Assembly: GCF_009801115.1 (NCBI RefSeq)
Contig: NZ_VTOL01000003.1
Location: 62,001 to 126,000 of the forward strand
DNA: 64,000 nucleotides
Origin: Dyadobacter sp. 3J3
GTDB lineage: Bacteria > Bacteroidota > Bacteroidia > Cytophagales > Spirosomataceae
Direction: 5' to 3'
A program made the translations under genes and the position numbers. Below, piece after piece: positions 9,021-16,814 of this stretch (its first letter is position 1; each line of letters starts with the position of its first letter). Under the pieces are notes generated by a model, which was not told the origin of the DNA, searched no databases, and saw nothing but the letters and a program-made list of their open reading frames with translations.

Positions 9021-9039
9021 ATACTTACAATATAAATAT
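9021..9039. promoter_or_regulatory. 19-bp phage operator palindrome, copy A
   Basis: ATACTTACAATATAAATAT, an imperfect 9+1+9 palindrome shared with 18785, 32277 and 45998. It lies between the two divergent late operons. Thirteen bases beyond it on the minus strand there is a TAGTTTTTTG -7-like box serving the head/tail operon. Confidence 0.75.
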
Positions 9040-9044
9040 ATTTT

Positions 9045-9052
9045 TATCTTTG
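9045..9052 (+). promoter_or_regulatory. Bacteroidetes -7 box TATCTTTG
   Basis: It matches the phylum consensus TAnnTTTG and lies 5 bp after operator copy A and 22 bp before the ATG at 9075. It would start the rightward transcript of the exported-protein/lysis operon. A -33 TTG is not obvious, which fits a promoter that needs an activator. Confidence 0.6.
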
Positions 9053-9062
9053 TTGGGTAAAA

Positions 9063-9074
9063 CACATACACACT
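9063..9074 (+). repeat. Late-gene leader motif (T)ACACACACT, representative copy
   Basis: CACATACACACT directly precedes an ATG. Equivalent copies precede other genes: on the minus strand 4017-4024, 4601-4610, 4623-4630, 7561-7570, 8979-8989, 60506-60513 and 60865-60872; on the plus strand 12136-12145, 14543-14552, 15481-15488, 16017-16024, 18838-18847, 25311-25320 and 27353-27361. Spacing to the start codon ranges from 0 to about 26 nt. None was seen before genes of the early region at 29-58 kb. Confidence 0.8.
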
Positions 9075-9542
9075 ATGAAGAACTTAATTTTTGCTTTAAT
9101 TGGAATACTATATCTGGGAAGTGCTCGTGCTCAGGTTACTGTAACCTTTCCTGCGGGAAATATTGCCAGCGAAGAATGGGTCAAATCTCTTGTCACCAAA
9201 AAGATAGATTCATTGTCAACGGTGCATTCGAATGGGACTAAAAATATTCCGGATTCAGTCGTTCCTTTGCCGAACTGTTTACGGGGGCCAACGATTCAAT
9301 CGATTACCTTCGACACCATGACTGGAATTTCAATACTGTTTGACGGAAAGGATGTCTTTGGATTGGATTATCTTCTACTAGGGCCGATTTATGAAATCGT
9401 GACGAAAGGTTCTTTGAAGCCAACGAGTAATATCATTAAGATAGGATATCAAAGCCTGCCCCCTGGGGACTACCACCTGACGGTAACTGCAAATACCTGC
9501 ACCGGGAAAGATTCAAAAGACTTTACCATTAAGAAAAAATGA
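9075..9542 (+). CDS. Exported phage protein with GNIASEEWV motif
   Basis: 155 aa. Residues 1-19 form a Sec signal peptide (MKNLIFALIGILYLGSARAQ, with AQ after the cleavage region). Next comes VTFPAGNIASEEWVKSL, a motif shared with the next two genes. The rest resembles a small beta-sandwich domain with two cysteines (LPNCLRGPTIQS, ANTCTG). The same CxGP start of domain occurs in the following proteins. It overlaps the next gene by 4 bp. Function is unknown; a surface or virion-associated adhesin-like role is possible. Confidence 0.75.
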   Translation: MKNLIFALIGILYLGSARAQVTVTFPAGNIASEEWVKSLVTKKIDSLSTVHSNGTKNIPDSVVPLPNCLRGPTIQSITFDTMTGISILFDGKDVFGLDYLLLGPIYEIVTKGSLKPTSNIIKIGYQSLPPGDYHLTVTANTCTGKDSKDFTIKKK

Positions 9543-12124
9543 GAAAGTACTTTTTAAGTCTGCTACTACTTGTAGCAGCCCTTCCGATATTCTCTCAATC
9601 TGTAATAACCTACCCTTCTTCCGGCAATATCGCAACAGAAGAATGGGTTCAGAACTATCTATTTGATCAATTAGAGAAATACAATATCTCTGATTGTGAT
9701 CTACGTATTGACACCATCGTTCAAGAGGGCTCTGCTATTGAAATAGGATTAACCGTCTCGCTTCAAAACCTGAACAACTATTCAATCAGGATTGTAAAGG
9801 GTGAGCAAACGTGGTTTTGGAACGCGGTACCCTATACTGTTGGTGAAAGGATGCGTATCGAAGGTGTTCCACGGCTTGATTCAGTCAGAATAACAATCAG
9901 GCCTACCTTGCACCCTACATGTTACGTGGGTTTCAATTACAATCTGGGAGGTGGGGATAACCCTGATCCAACGGACCCAACAGATCCTTCGAATCCAAAT
10001 CCTACGGTTCCGTGCGCATCAGGACCTACTTTGCTGACAATTACCAATGTTCAGGCAACAGCGCTTACTGCTACTTTTCACGGAAACGGGGTATTTGAAG
10101 TATTGTGGAGAATTAAAAATGGAGCAGGAGCGACAATTCGAAGTGGAAATCTAACGCCTACCTCGTCAACTTTAAATTTCACTTACAGCGCAATTCCGTA
10201 CGGAAATTATACACTTGATTTAATAGGAACGAGCTGTATAGGTTCCAGTAGCAAAACGTTTGTTTATCAGGATCCCGGAGGAATAGACCCAGGAACTCCG
10301 CCTGTTCAGAATAACGTAATTCCTGCTTTTTCACAGGTTCCGAAGTTACTTGTTACAATTTCAAATGTAAATGGTGTTTATTCTGATAATACCGCTGACG
10401 ATTACCAAGAATCTGGCATAACCTACCGTAACGCTAACGGCCGGAAATATAGGGCCCTTTACTGGTTAAATGAAGTTCCTTGGAAAAATTCAGATAATTC
10501 GATTAAATCATTTAAGAATGTTACTATTCCAAACGGTATTCTTCTTACGGTAAGGAAAGAATATGCTGACGTAAATTGGGCCGGTTCTAATTCTCATACC
10601 GATTTCAAGAACAGAGGCTGGGATATTTGGCTTCACGCAAATGAAAACCCCAACGCAGACGGTTCTTGGTTGCTTGCCACGGCTGTTACGCAGATAACGA
10701 CAAATAACGGGGTTGATTTAAATACAGGCTCTTTGGTTCGGGATAATAACCCTTCGTGGTTAGATGCTAGTAAATATGTGCCTCAATTCTATTTCAACCC
10801 TTCCAGTTACTCACCAGATAAGCCAGTTACATTACATGCTTTTCCGGCTGGAAATACAGCGCAAGAAACAGCAGACCATTTGTCGGCCGGAGGTATTAAT
10901 CACCTTTGGTGGCAAAACCTTCACGGAGCCGGTATTTACACAAACGGAGCTCCGACTCCAGGGGTAGACACGCATGGTATTTTACCTTCTTTCAACCTTT
11001 CAAGTACTGATTATTATAATATAATCAAAGGTGTTTATGGGATTGAGCTTACACCGTACGGTGGTCAAGCAACTTGCGAACAGGCCCGCACTGTTGCAGA
11101 TGGTATTTTTATTTGCGAAGGCTGCGTTTATACGGATGAATTTACAGAAGGGTTGTACCCGCAATTTGCACCTTCGAGGGAATGTTTTTACCAACGATTT
11201 AATGAAAGAGTAGCGGCGCTTGGATATACCAAAGTTCAGTTACTTGGTGATTATGGTTATGGATCTCAAAATGTTGGGTTGAACGGGAAAGATCCTTTAG
11301 GATCCTATGCACTAAGTTTGACAAATTCTAATGTTGTAAATAACCTTGAAAATGTAGATGGATCCAATAATACAGGGTTTAAACAATACGCCCAGGGTGC
11401 ATATAATTACCGTGGCACTGTAATCGGTGATTACTACGCTATAACTGGTCTTTCTCCTGCAAGGGGAACAGCGAAATTCTGGGAAGCATTGGTTACTATA
11501 AATGCGACGCCAAACAAAGCAAAAATGTTGTTCGCTACCGACCTTATGCAGTCAAATGCACACGGGGCGGATGTTCCTTATAAAGATTCGGGAACCCTTT
11601 TGGCGAATGGAAGTATCAGTTACGATTACCCTGATACGCCCGCCGAAATAATGAAATTTGACGCGTTCTTTTCGCTTTTGGTTTACGATTCATGGTATTA
11701 TTGGCAAGCATTTGGAGCGAAAAAAGTAAGCGATATTGACTGGAGGCGCACGGGTATTTGTCTTGATGCCGGGGTGGTTGGTAGTAGAATGTATGCCCGG
11801 TTAATCCCTACCCTAAACCAGGCTGGAAGACAAATTTATGCCTGTGATTACACAGCAAATGGCGTGCCTTTTACCAGCTCAACAACAGAACGGAGGTTGC
11901 CTATAAAAGGAGTTCCACGTTACGACAACCGCTATTTCAATGAAGCGTTAGCAGCAAATAAAGGAGTTGCGCTTTGTATTCCAGGAACCAAAAAAGCATT
12001 TTTCTATTATAACACAAACATTGATCCTTCTGTAATAGAAACCGTGATTATAACTTATAACGGTGTCCAATTCAACCTGGGTCAAGTGGCTGGAAGTACA
12101 ATGGTGGTGGCTTACGAACCTTGA
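9539..12124 (+). CDS. Very large exported phage protein, putative barrel enzyme
   Basis: 861 aa. Signal peptide (residues 1-20), SSGNIATEEWVQNYL motif, beta-sandwich module, a DPTDPTDPSNPNP linker, a second CASGPTLLTI module of the type in the previous gene, and then about 550 residues of novel sequence. The C-terminal part has conserved-looking aromatic and acidic patches (IFICEGCVYTDEFTEGLYP, FDAFFSLLVYDSWYYWQ) reminiscent of a secreted glycosidase-like barrel, but I recognise no family. It probably acts outside the cytoplasm on surface polysaccharide; this is inference. Confidence 0.72.
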   Translation: MRKYFLSLLLLVAALPIFSQSVITYPSSGNIATEEWVQNYLFDQLEKYNISDCDLRIDTIVQEGSAIEIGLTVSLQNLNNYSIRIVKGEQTWFWNAVPYTVGERMRIEGVPRLDSVRITIRPTLHPTCYVGFNYNLGGGDNPDPTDPTDPSNPNPTVPCASGPTLLTITNVQATALTATFHGNGVFEVLWRIKNGAGATIRSGNLTPTSSTLNFTYSAIPYGNYTLDLIGTSCIGSSSKTFVYQDPGGIDPGTPPVQNNVIPAFSQVPKLLVTISNVNGVYSDNTADDYQESGITYRNANGRKYRALYWLNEVPWKNSDNSIKSFKNVTIPNGILLTVRKEYADVNWAGSNSHTDFKNRGWDIWLHANENPNADGSWLLATAVTQITTNNGVDLNTGSLVRDNNPSWLDASKYVPQFYFNPSSYSPDKPVTLHAFPAGNTAQETADHLSAGGINHLWWQNLHGAGIYTNGAPTPGVDTHGILPSFNLSSTDYYNIIKGVYGIELTPYGGQATCEQARTVADGIFICEGCVYTDEFTEGLYPQFAPSRECFYQRFNERVAALGYTKVQLLGDYGYGSQNVGLNGKDPLGSYALSLTNSNVVNNLENVDGSNNTGFKQYAQGAYNYRGTVIGDYYAITGLSPARGTAKFWEALVTINATPNKAKMLFATDLMQSNAHGADVPYKDSGTLLANGSISYDYPDTPAEIMKFDAFFSLLVYDSWYYWQAFGAKKVSDIDWRRTGICLDAGVVGSRMYARLIPTLNQAGRQIYACDYTANGVPFTSSTTERRLPIKGVPRYDNRYFNEALAANKGVALCIPGTKKAFFYYNTNIDPSVIETVIITYNGVQFNLGQVAGSTMVVAYEP

Positions 12125-12150
12125 TTAACAGATAACATACACACTTTTTA

Positions 12151-13926
12151 ATGAAAAGATTAACCGGAATAATAATTTTATTACTTGTTCAAAGTTTATC
12201 CTTTGGGCAAGTAAATGTTCACATAAGTAACGGAGGCCGTGCAGCAACTCAGGAATGGGTAAAGGTCTACCTGGAAACTCTGCTGAATCGTATAGAAGCT
12301 CCTGTTGACACTGGCGGAGTAACTACTCCTCCTTCGCCTATTTGTTCAGGTCCAAATATTCAGTCTGTTTCTTCCACAAGTCCAACAGGCCTGACTTTCA
12401 CCTGGTCAGGTTTGAATGTTCCGGATATTGTATGGACTGTAAGTAATAGCACTGGTATTCTTCGTACAGGATCGGTTAATTCATCAAATCCGACCCGCAG
12501 CATTATTTACAATTCAATTGGTTATGGTACTTTTTCTTTTAGTATTAAAGGAATTGGATGCCCTACAACTCCTGCGCCTGTAAGTTTCACTTTAGAAGCT
12601 CCCCCGGTTATTGTTTCTTCCGGAAGAAGAATTTATATGAATACATCAGGGTATGGATTTAGCGCATCTGACCCGTATGGTATCGATCAGGATTGGAGAA
12701 AAAGAATAGAAGCATTTACAAGCCTGAATTATAATGGTGTTACGTTTTCTGGCATCAACGGGGTAAGGCTATGTATGAAGTGGATGGACTATGAGCCTTC
12801 CCAGGGTTTATATAATGATGCAAAGTTGATTGCGGCAATAAATTATTGTAAAAGCAAAGGCCTCAAATTAGCTATCTGCGTATTTCCTCTTAGAATAGCT
12901 ACCGATGGATTCATTCCGGAGAGCGAGCGCGCGAAAGGATCTGGCGGGACAATATGGATAACAGAAATCGATAAGATAACGCTGGCACCATATAGCGTCA
13001 TTGCAAAGTCAAAGTTCAGGGCTATGATAAAACATCTAGCTTCAATAATGGCTCAGTATCCCAACGACACGGATTATATATCTATGGGTTATGGGAATAG
13101 TGAAGAATTTTGGAACCCGATTGTACAGACCTACGCACCATCAGCTTTCAGTGAGTTAACCGGATATTCTGACGTAGATAGATCAGCATGGGCAACTTAT
13201 GCAGCGGCCAATGGGCATGCAGGTTTAGCGCCACCAGTTACTCCAAACATTGCTAATGCATACGATACTGGGTATTTCTGGACTACTGAAAATGGCAAAT
13301 TATGGTATGATTTCATAACGGATGGATTAGTAAATCTTCATGCGACATTCCGAGATGCAGTGCATGAGGGCGGGGTAAAAGCATGTGGATTCTATGCCGA
13401 CGCAGGTGGTGCGCAATCAGCCTGGTACATGACTTACCGATTGAACAAGATATTTGCCGGATGCGATGTGATGTATTCATCCGAAGGCGCAAATAGGTAT
13501 GATCTAGGTACTAAGCTACTTTCAGCTGATGTAAATCTTGGCACCTTCCCCAACGCAGAAGCTGGAATTGAATTTGACCCCGAAGATCTTTCAACGGACG
13601 GATCTACCAATTACGGGAATAATACCGATTCTGGTCATTTACTCGAATACGGTTCTTCATTCTTTAAGCGAGGCGGCAAGATTATACATTTCGCCTTGGC
13701 TTATAGTTTTGGGGAAAATGGCACGAATAATAATATCATTCAATTAGCTCCGGCGCTTTGGGTGCTTCAAAATGACTATGTCAAGTCTACAACGATTCCA
13801 CCGATTACCTCAGTGCCAACCATTACTTTTCCGATAACAAGTTTTTCAGGTGATCAGGGATACCGGTCACTATGGTCTTCAAACGGTGGCGGCACAGACA
13901 AACAAGTAAGGATAAAAATAGAATAA
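12151..13926 (+). CDS. Exported glycoside hydrolase-like (beta-galactosidase-type barrel) protein
   Basis: 591 aa. Signal peptide (1-19), GGRAATQEWVKVYLETLL motif, one CSGPNIQS beta-sandwich module, then a TIM-barrel-like domain from about residue 150. Hallmarks are MKWMDYEPSQGLYNDAKL and YCKSKGLKLAICVFP (as in GH42/GH35 barrels). NSEEFW is a candidate acid/base glutamate and MYSSEGANRYD a candidate nucleophile region. It is the third protein in a row with the same N-terminal design. A CATACACACT leader lies upstream. A role in trimming host capsule or exopolysaccharide is plausible but unproven. Confidence 0.75.
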   Translation: MKRLTGIIILLLVQSLSFGQVNVHISNGGRAATQEWVKVYLETLLNRIEAPVDTGGVTTPPSPICSGPNIQSVSSTSPTGLTFTWSGLNVPDIVWTVSNSTGILRTGSVNSSNPTRSIIYNSIGYGTFSFSIKGIGCPTTPAPVSFTLEAPPVIVSSGRRIYMNTSGYGFSASDPYGIDQDWRKRIEAFTSLNYNGVTFSGINGVRLCMKWMDYEPSQGLYNDAKLIAAINYCKSKGLKLAICVFPLRIATDGFIPESERAKGSGGTIWITEIDKITLAPYSVIAKSKFRAMIKHLASIMAQYPNDTDYISMGYGNSEEFWNPIVQTYAPSAFSELTGYSDVDRSAWATYAAANGHAGLAPPVTPNIANAYDTGYFWTTENGKLWYDFITDGLVNLHATFRDAVHEGGVKACGFYADAGGAQSAWYMTYRLNKIFAGCDVMYSSEGANRYDLGTKLLSADVNLGTFPNAEAGIEFDPEDLSTDGSTNYGNNTDSGHLLEYGSSFFKRGGKIIHFALAYSFGENGTNNNIIQLAPALWVLQNDYVKSTTIPPITSVPTITFPITSFSGDQGYRSLWSSNGGGTDKQVRIKIE

Positions 13927-13940
13927 TATTAAAATTTATC

Positions 13941-14294
13941 ATGAAACCAAACTTTAAAAAGATCCTGATTGCAGGCGGAATTGTACTGATAAGTATTACT
14001 TGTTTTGTGCTTTACGTCCAATTTAAAAGACAAAATCAAGCTCCAAAACAGCCAATTGATATTGCTTTGGACAGTGCAGACTATTGGAGAAAGGAGGTAA
14101 TCAAGGCAGATAATAATTTAAAAGATGCACAACAAAACTTAAAAATTCATGAAGGAAACATTGACAGCCTGGCAAAAGATATGGCCACCGATAGTTTTGC
14201 TATGGTTATCCGTCGCAGCGTGCTACGGGCAAGAGTCAAAAGTGATATTAGAGCAGGTGAAATACGTGACAGCATTAGAAGACAGCACCCTTAA
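13941..14294 (+). CDS. Inner-membrane spanin-like protein (Rz-like)
   Basis: 117 aa from the ATG at 13941; an upstream in-frame start at 13872 lies within the previous gene and is rejected. A short cytoplasmic N-terminus, one transmembrane helix (about residues 8-28) and a periplasmic coiled coil rich in Asp/Lys/Gln give i-spanin topology. The next gene starts inside it in the +1 frame and encodes a lipoprotein, as in Rz/Rz1. It should fuse inner and outer membranes at lysis together with that partner. Confidence 0.65.
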   Translation: MKPNFKKILIAGGIVLISITCFVLYVQFKRQNQAPKQPIDIALDSADYWRKEVIKADNNLKDAQQNLKIHEGNIDSLAKDMATDSFAMVIRRSVLRARVKSDIRAGEIRDSIRRQHP

Positions 14295-14541
14295 ATTCGA
14301 AGCTTTAAAACCTTATGTCCGACAATTGCAAATCACACATAAACTTCAATCTGAGGCCTATGAATCAGAAAAACGTTCCCACATGTTCGACAACATCCTG
14401 CATGAATCAAAAGTGTCTGAATGCCAGACGGCACTTGACTCCGAAAAAGAGGCCGGGCGAAGGAAAGGCATTAAAGGAGCAATAATTGGAGCTGCTGCAA
14501 TCACGCTGATTCGAGTTATTGCAAAGGTTGCCAGCCAATAA
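14149..14541 (+). CDS. Outer-membrane spanin-like lipoprotein (Rz1- or u-spanin-like)
   Basis: 130 aa. The hydrophobic signal ends in a lipobox (WLSVAAC, Cys25), followed by a helical Glu/Lys/Gln-rich coil and a moderately hydrophobic C-terminal segment (GAIIGAAAITLIRVIA). The gene overlaps the 3' 146 bp of the i-spanin gene in the +1 frame, the hallmark of Rz/Rz1. Lipobox plus C-terminal membrane segment is also the unimolecular spanin design, so it might act alone. The C-terminal helix contains Arg and Lys, which weakens that option. Confidence 0.62.
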   Translation: MKETLTAWQKIWPPIVLLWLSVAACYGQESKVILEQVKYVTALEDSTLKFEALKPYVRQLQITHKLQSEAYESEKRSHMFDNILHESKVSECQTALDSEKEAGRRKGIKGAIIGAAAITLIRVIAKVASQ

Positions 14542-14576
14542 ATACACACACTAACAAAGCAAAACTCACTACCAGC

Positions 14577-15014
14577 GTGGAGAATAATATTGATAAAATC
14601 ACCGACTTAACCGAGAAAAAGCCTACCCAGGCAATCATCTACATGCTTCTTACGGCACTGCTATCTCTGTCGGGCGTCATCGTCTGGCAAAATAACAAAT
14701 TAGGCAATAAGGATGAAGAAAAGGAAGTCGCAGTAGCCAATCAACTCACAGCCGACAGCAAAGAAATATCCTTTTGGAAAGATCTGTATAAGGATATGAA
14801 AAAGGAGAAAGATGATTGCAACAGCCTTGTTGTGGTGCGCACTGACGCAACTGCAATAAAGGATCAGGAAAGGATAAAATTTCTCGAAGAAAGCATAAAA
14901 GGAAGTATAAAATCAACCAAAAAGCAAGCGGTCAGCATTCAGAAGCTTTCCGAAACGATCCCAACTGTCAAAACACCAACTATTACTCCAAACAATCAAA
15001 CCAATGAAAACTAA
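14577..15014 (+). CDS. Small membrane protein with coiled coil, lysis region
   Basis: 145 aa from a GTG start at 14577; a TACACACACT leader lies 24 bp upstream. One transmembrane helix (IIYMLLTALLSLSGVIVW, residues 20-37) is followed by a long charged coil and a Thr/Pro-rich tail. It overlaps the next gene by 11 bp. It could be a holin accessory or a second inner-membrane spanin. No family recognised. Confidence 0.62.
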   Translation: MENNIDKITDLTEKKPTQAIIYMLLTALLSLSGVIVWQNNKLGNKDEEKEVAVANQLTADSKEISFWKDLYKDMKKEKDDCNSLVVVRTDATAIKDQERIKFLEESIKGSIKSTKKQAVSIQKLSETIPTVKTPTITPNNQTNEN

Positions 15015-15444
15015 ACATGTAACCTGGATAACTTTGTTGCCTTTGGCTTGCCTCGTTATTTTGCTGGCTATGGGCGTAAAATCTCAACAAAGTCCAACGC
15101 AGCAATTATCAAAAGTAGATTCATTGCAAATTCCTGCCGGTATTAAATTACCTGACAGCACTCAGATAAAGCTTGTTGTCAGAGCAAAACGACTGGATAA
15201 ACTTGACAGCCTTCTTTCGCTCGATAGCATGTTAAAAGCCAGCAATGAAAGGGCAATCGTAAATGTCAAAAAGAAAATTGCACGATTTGAACAGTACCGC
15301 AAAACCCCAATAGTTGAGCTGATTCCAAAATCAAAGCCTTCCTTGGTCGTCAACCCACCGGTTCTTCCTGACTCGATCCCTTTTAAAAAAAAGCCGAAAC
15401 GCTCAGTCTTAATGAGGATGAAGGACTTCATTAACAAGCCTTAA
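15004..15444 (+). CDS. Small membrane-anchored protein, lysis region
   Basis: 146 aa with an N-terminal membrane segment (WITLLPLACLVILLAMG), then a Ser/Leu/Asp/Lys-rich helical region with repeated LDSLLSLDS-type heptads and a basic, proline-containing C-terminus (PFKKKPKRSVLMRMKDF). The cysteine in PLAC does not fit a good lipobox because proline is at -3. Probably periplasm-facing. Function unknown; co-transcription with the spanins suggests lysis. Confidence 0.6.
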   Translation: MKTKHVTWITLLPLACLVILLAMGVKSQQSPTQQLSKVDSLQIPAGIKLPDSTQIKLVVRAKRLDKLDSLLSLDSMLKASNERAIVNVKKKIARFEQYRKTPIVELIPKSKPSLVVNPPVLPDSIPFKKKPKRSVLMRMKDFINKP

Positions 15445-15450
15445 AGGCCG

Positions 15451-15469
15451 TCGGCGGAGACCCCGCCGA
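15451..15469. other. GC-rich hairpin between lysis genes
   Basis: TCGGCGG and CCGCCGA arms around a 5-nt loop, standing out in an AT-rich neighbourhood. No T-run follows, so it is more likely an mRNA stability or processing element than a terminator. Confidence 0.5.
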
Positions 15470-15509
15470 TTACAAAATCATACACACAATTATAACAGAA
15501 ATAATTAAA

Positions 15510-16034
15510 ATGGGCATTGTCCTCTGGCTTTTAGCCAAAATACTTTCTAATCTTCTTTCCATACCCGCTTTCTTTCACACCATCGCAGGAGCAATCCGTT
15601 TTAAAGGTGGCTGGAATTACATCAACCGATCATTCCTAAATGCGGCCTACGCAGAAGATGTATATGGAAACATCGCATATGCGACTATGCTCAATGATCT
15701 GTTCATCAAAAAAGGCGGCTACCACTACGGTGCCCGGAATGAAACAATCAGCTCTGCCACTGGGAAAAACTGGGTGAACGGCAAACTAGCTTTTTTGGGC
15801 ATGGGACTTGCCGGTACATTGAACCTGATTGATTATCGTAACTGGGAAAAAGGAGGACACTGCTGGGTTTCGATTCAAGGATGGTCTCAGTATGATTTCA
15901 TTGGCAAGAGACCGCCACGACGTGTGCCGGTTTATTATACTGCTTCTTTTATCCTGCTTGCTTTCATCCTTCTTTTTGCCCTTTGGAAATTATCCATGTG
16001 GCTGATCATCATTCTTCACACACTACTATTTTAA
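15510..16034 (+). CDS. Membrane protein, holin candidate
   Basis: 174 aa. A hydrophobic N-terminus (IVLWLLAKILSNLLSIPAFF), a soluble middle of about 110 residues (YHYGARNETISSATGKNW) and a C-terminal hairpin of two hydrophobic stretches (ASFILLAFILLFALW, WLIIILHTLLF). It ends on the endolysin start (TAATG overlap), the usual holin-endolysin arrangement. The long soluble centre is unusual for a holin. Confidence 0.6.
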   Translation: MGIVLWLLAKILSNLLSIPAFFHTIAGAIRFKGGWNYINRSFLNAAYAEDVYGNIAYATMLNDLFIKKGGYHYGARNETISSATGKNWVNGKLAFLGMGLAGTLNLIDYRNWEKGGHCWVSIQGWSQYDFIGKRPPRRVPVYYTASFILLAFILLFALWKLSMWLIIILHTLLF

Positions 16035-16489
16035 TGAAAACACAAAAAGAATTAATTGCGAAGCTCGGTAACCCATATACGGCTCTCAAAACGTTTGAGA
16101 AAAAATGGATGGAATACTGGGATATCCCAGACGACATCAACAAAGAAATTCCTGCCCTACCCAATAAGGTTTACATGAACTACCTGATCATCCAGCCTTT
16201 TGAAGACACGATGCGTGAGTTGATTGCGACTGGTCTTCACAAAGAAATTAAGACATGGGATGGATGCTTTAATGTTCGCACCAAACGTGGACAATCCGGG
16301 ATTTCTGTTCATTCTTGGGGCATTGCGGTTGATCTGAATGCTGCATGGAATACTTTTCATGGAAAAGTTTCCTGGTCAAATGAGTTCTTGGATGTTTGGA
16401 GACGCAATGGCTGGATTTGTGGTGCGGATTGGTCGAAGGCATCCGTTGATGGGATGCATTTTCAGGGAGACAATTTTGTTCCTGCGTAA
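16034..16489 (+). CDS. Endolysin, M15 family D-Ala-D-Ala/L-Ala-D-Glu-type peptidase
   Basis: 151 aa. The M15 zinc site is complete: H93 and D100 in SVHSWGIAVDLN, and D139/H142 in DGMHFQ. It cuts peptide cross-links of peptidoglycan during lysis. There is no signal peptide, so it needs the membrane protein encoded just upstream for release. The start at 16034 gives the TAATG coupling; an upstream in-frame start at 15983 lies in the previous gene. A CACACACT leader lies at 16017-16024. Confidence 0.88.
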   Translation: MKTQKELIAKLGNPYTALKTFEKKWMEYWDIPDDINKEIPALPNKVYMNYLIIQPFEDTMRELIATGLHKEIKTWDGCFNVRTKRGQSGISVHSWGIAVDLNAAWNTFHGKVSWSNEFLDVWRRNGWICGADWSKASVDGMHFQGDNFVPA

Positions 16490-16688
16490 TAGGCTTGTCT
16501 TCCTAGCAAATATTGATAACTTTGAATCAAGAATTAAAATAATTGAACAGGTGGCGAAAATAAACGCGCGATCGAGAGTGAGAACAACAACTGATATAGA
16601 AGATGTGATACAAATGCTAGCTGTTTTTACATCTGAAATTAAGGGCCGTTTGACTTGCATTAATTCATTGATCACTAACCAGATTTAG
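16476..16688 (+). CDS. Possible small protein after endolysin (TTG start)
   Basis: About 70 aa from a TTG at 16476, overlapping the endolysin end. The downstream part (NFESRIKIIEQVAKINARSR, IEDVIQMLAVFTSEIKG) has helical, protein-like composition and fills the gap before the terminator. No ATG start exists in a sensible place, so expression by coupling is assumed. Low certainty. Confidence 0.35.
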   Translation: MFLRNRLVFLANIDNFESRIKIIEQVAKINARSRVRTTTDIEDVIQMLAVFTSEIKGRLTCINSLITNQI

Positions 16689-16774
16689 GATTAAAATTCA
16701 AACTGTAAAAAGTCTAGTCGGGTGTGGTGCCTGGTAAGTTCTCTTGAAGGTTTCAATCCTTCTCTGTTCATAAT

Positions 16775-16811
16775 AAAAATGGCCGGAAGATAAATTCTTC
16801 CGGCCATTTTT
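16775..16811. terminator. Strong bidirectional terminator
   Basis: A perfect 16-bp stem (core GGCCGGAAGA / TCTTCCGGCC) with a 5-nt loop and A/T runs on both sides. It ends the rightward lysis operon and the leftward ATPase gene, whose stop lies 4 bp away. Confidence 0.92.
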
Positions 16812-16814
16812 ATT

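Noticed and set aside
16700..16765. GAAGG-TTTCAAT-CCTTC stem-loop resembling a tRNA T arm
   Set aside because: No anticodon arm, D arm or acceptor stem can be folded around it; it sits before a protein-operon terminator.
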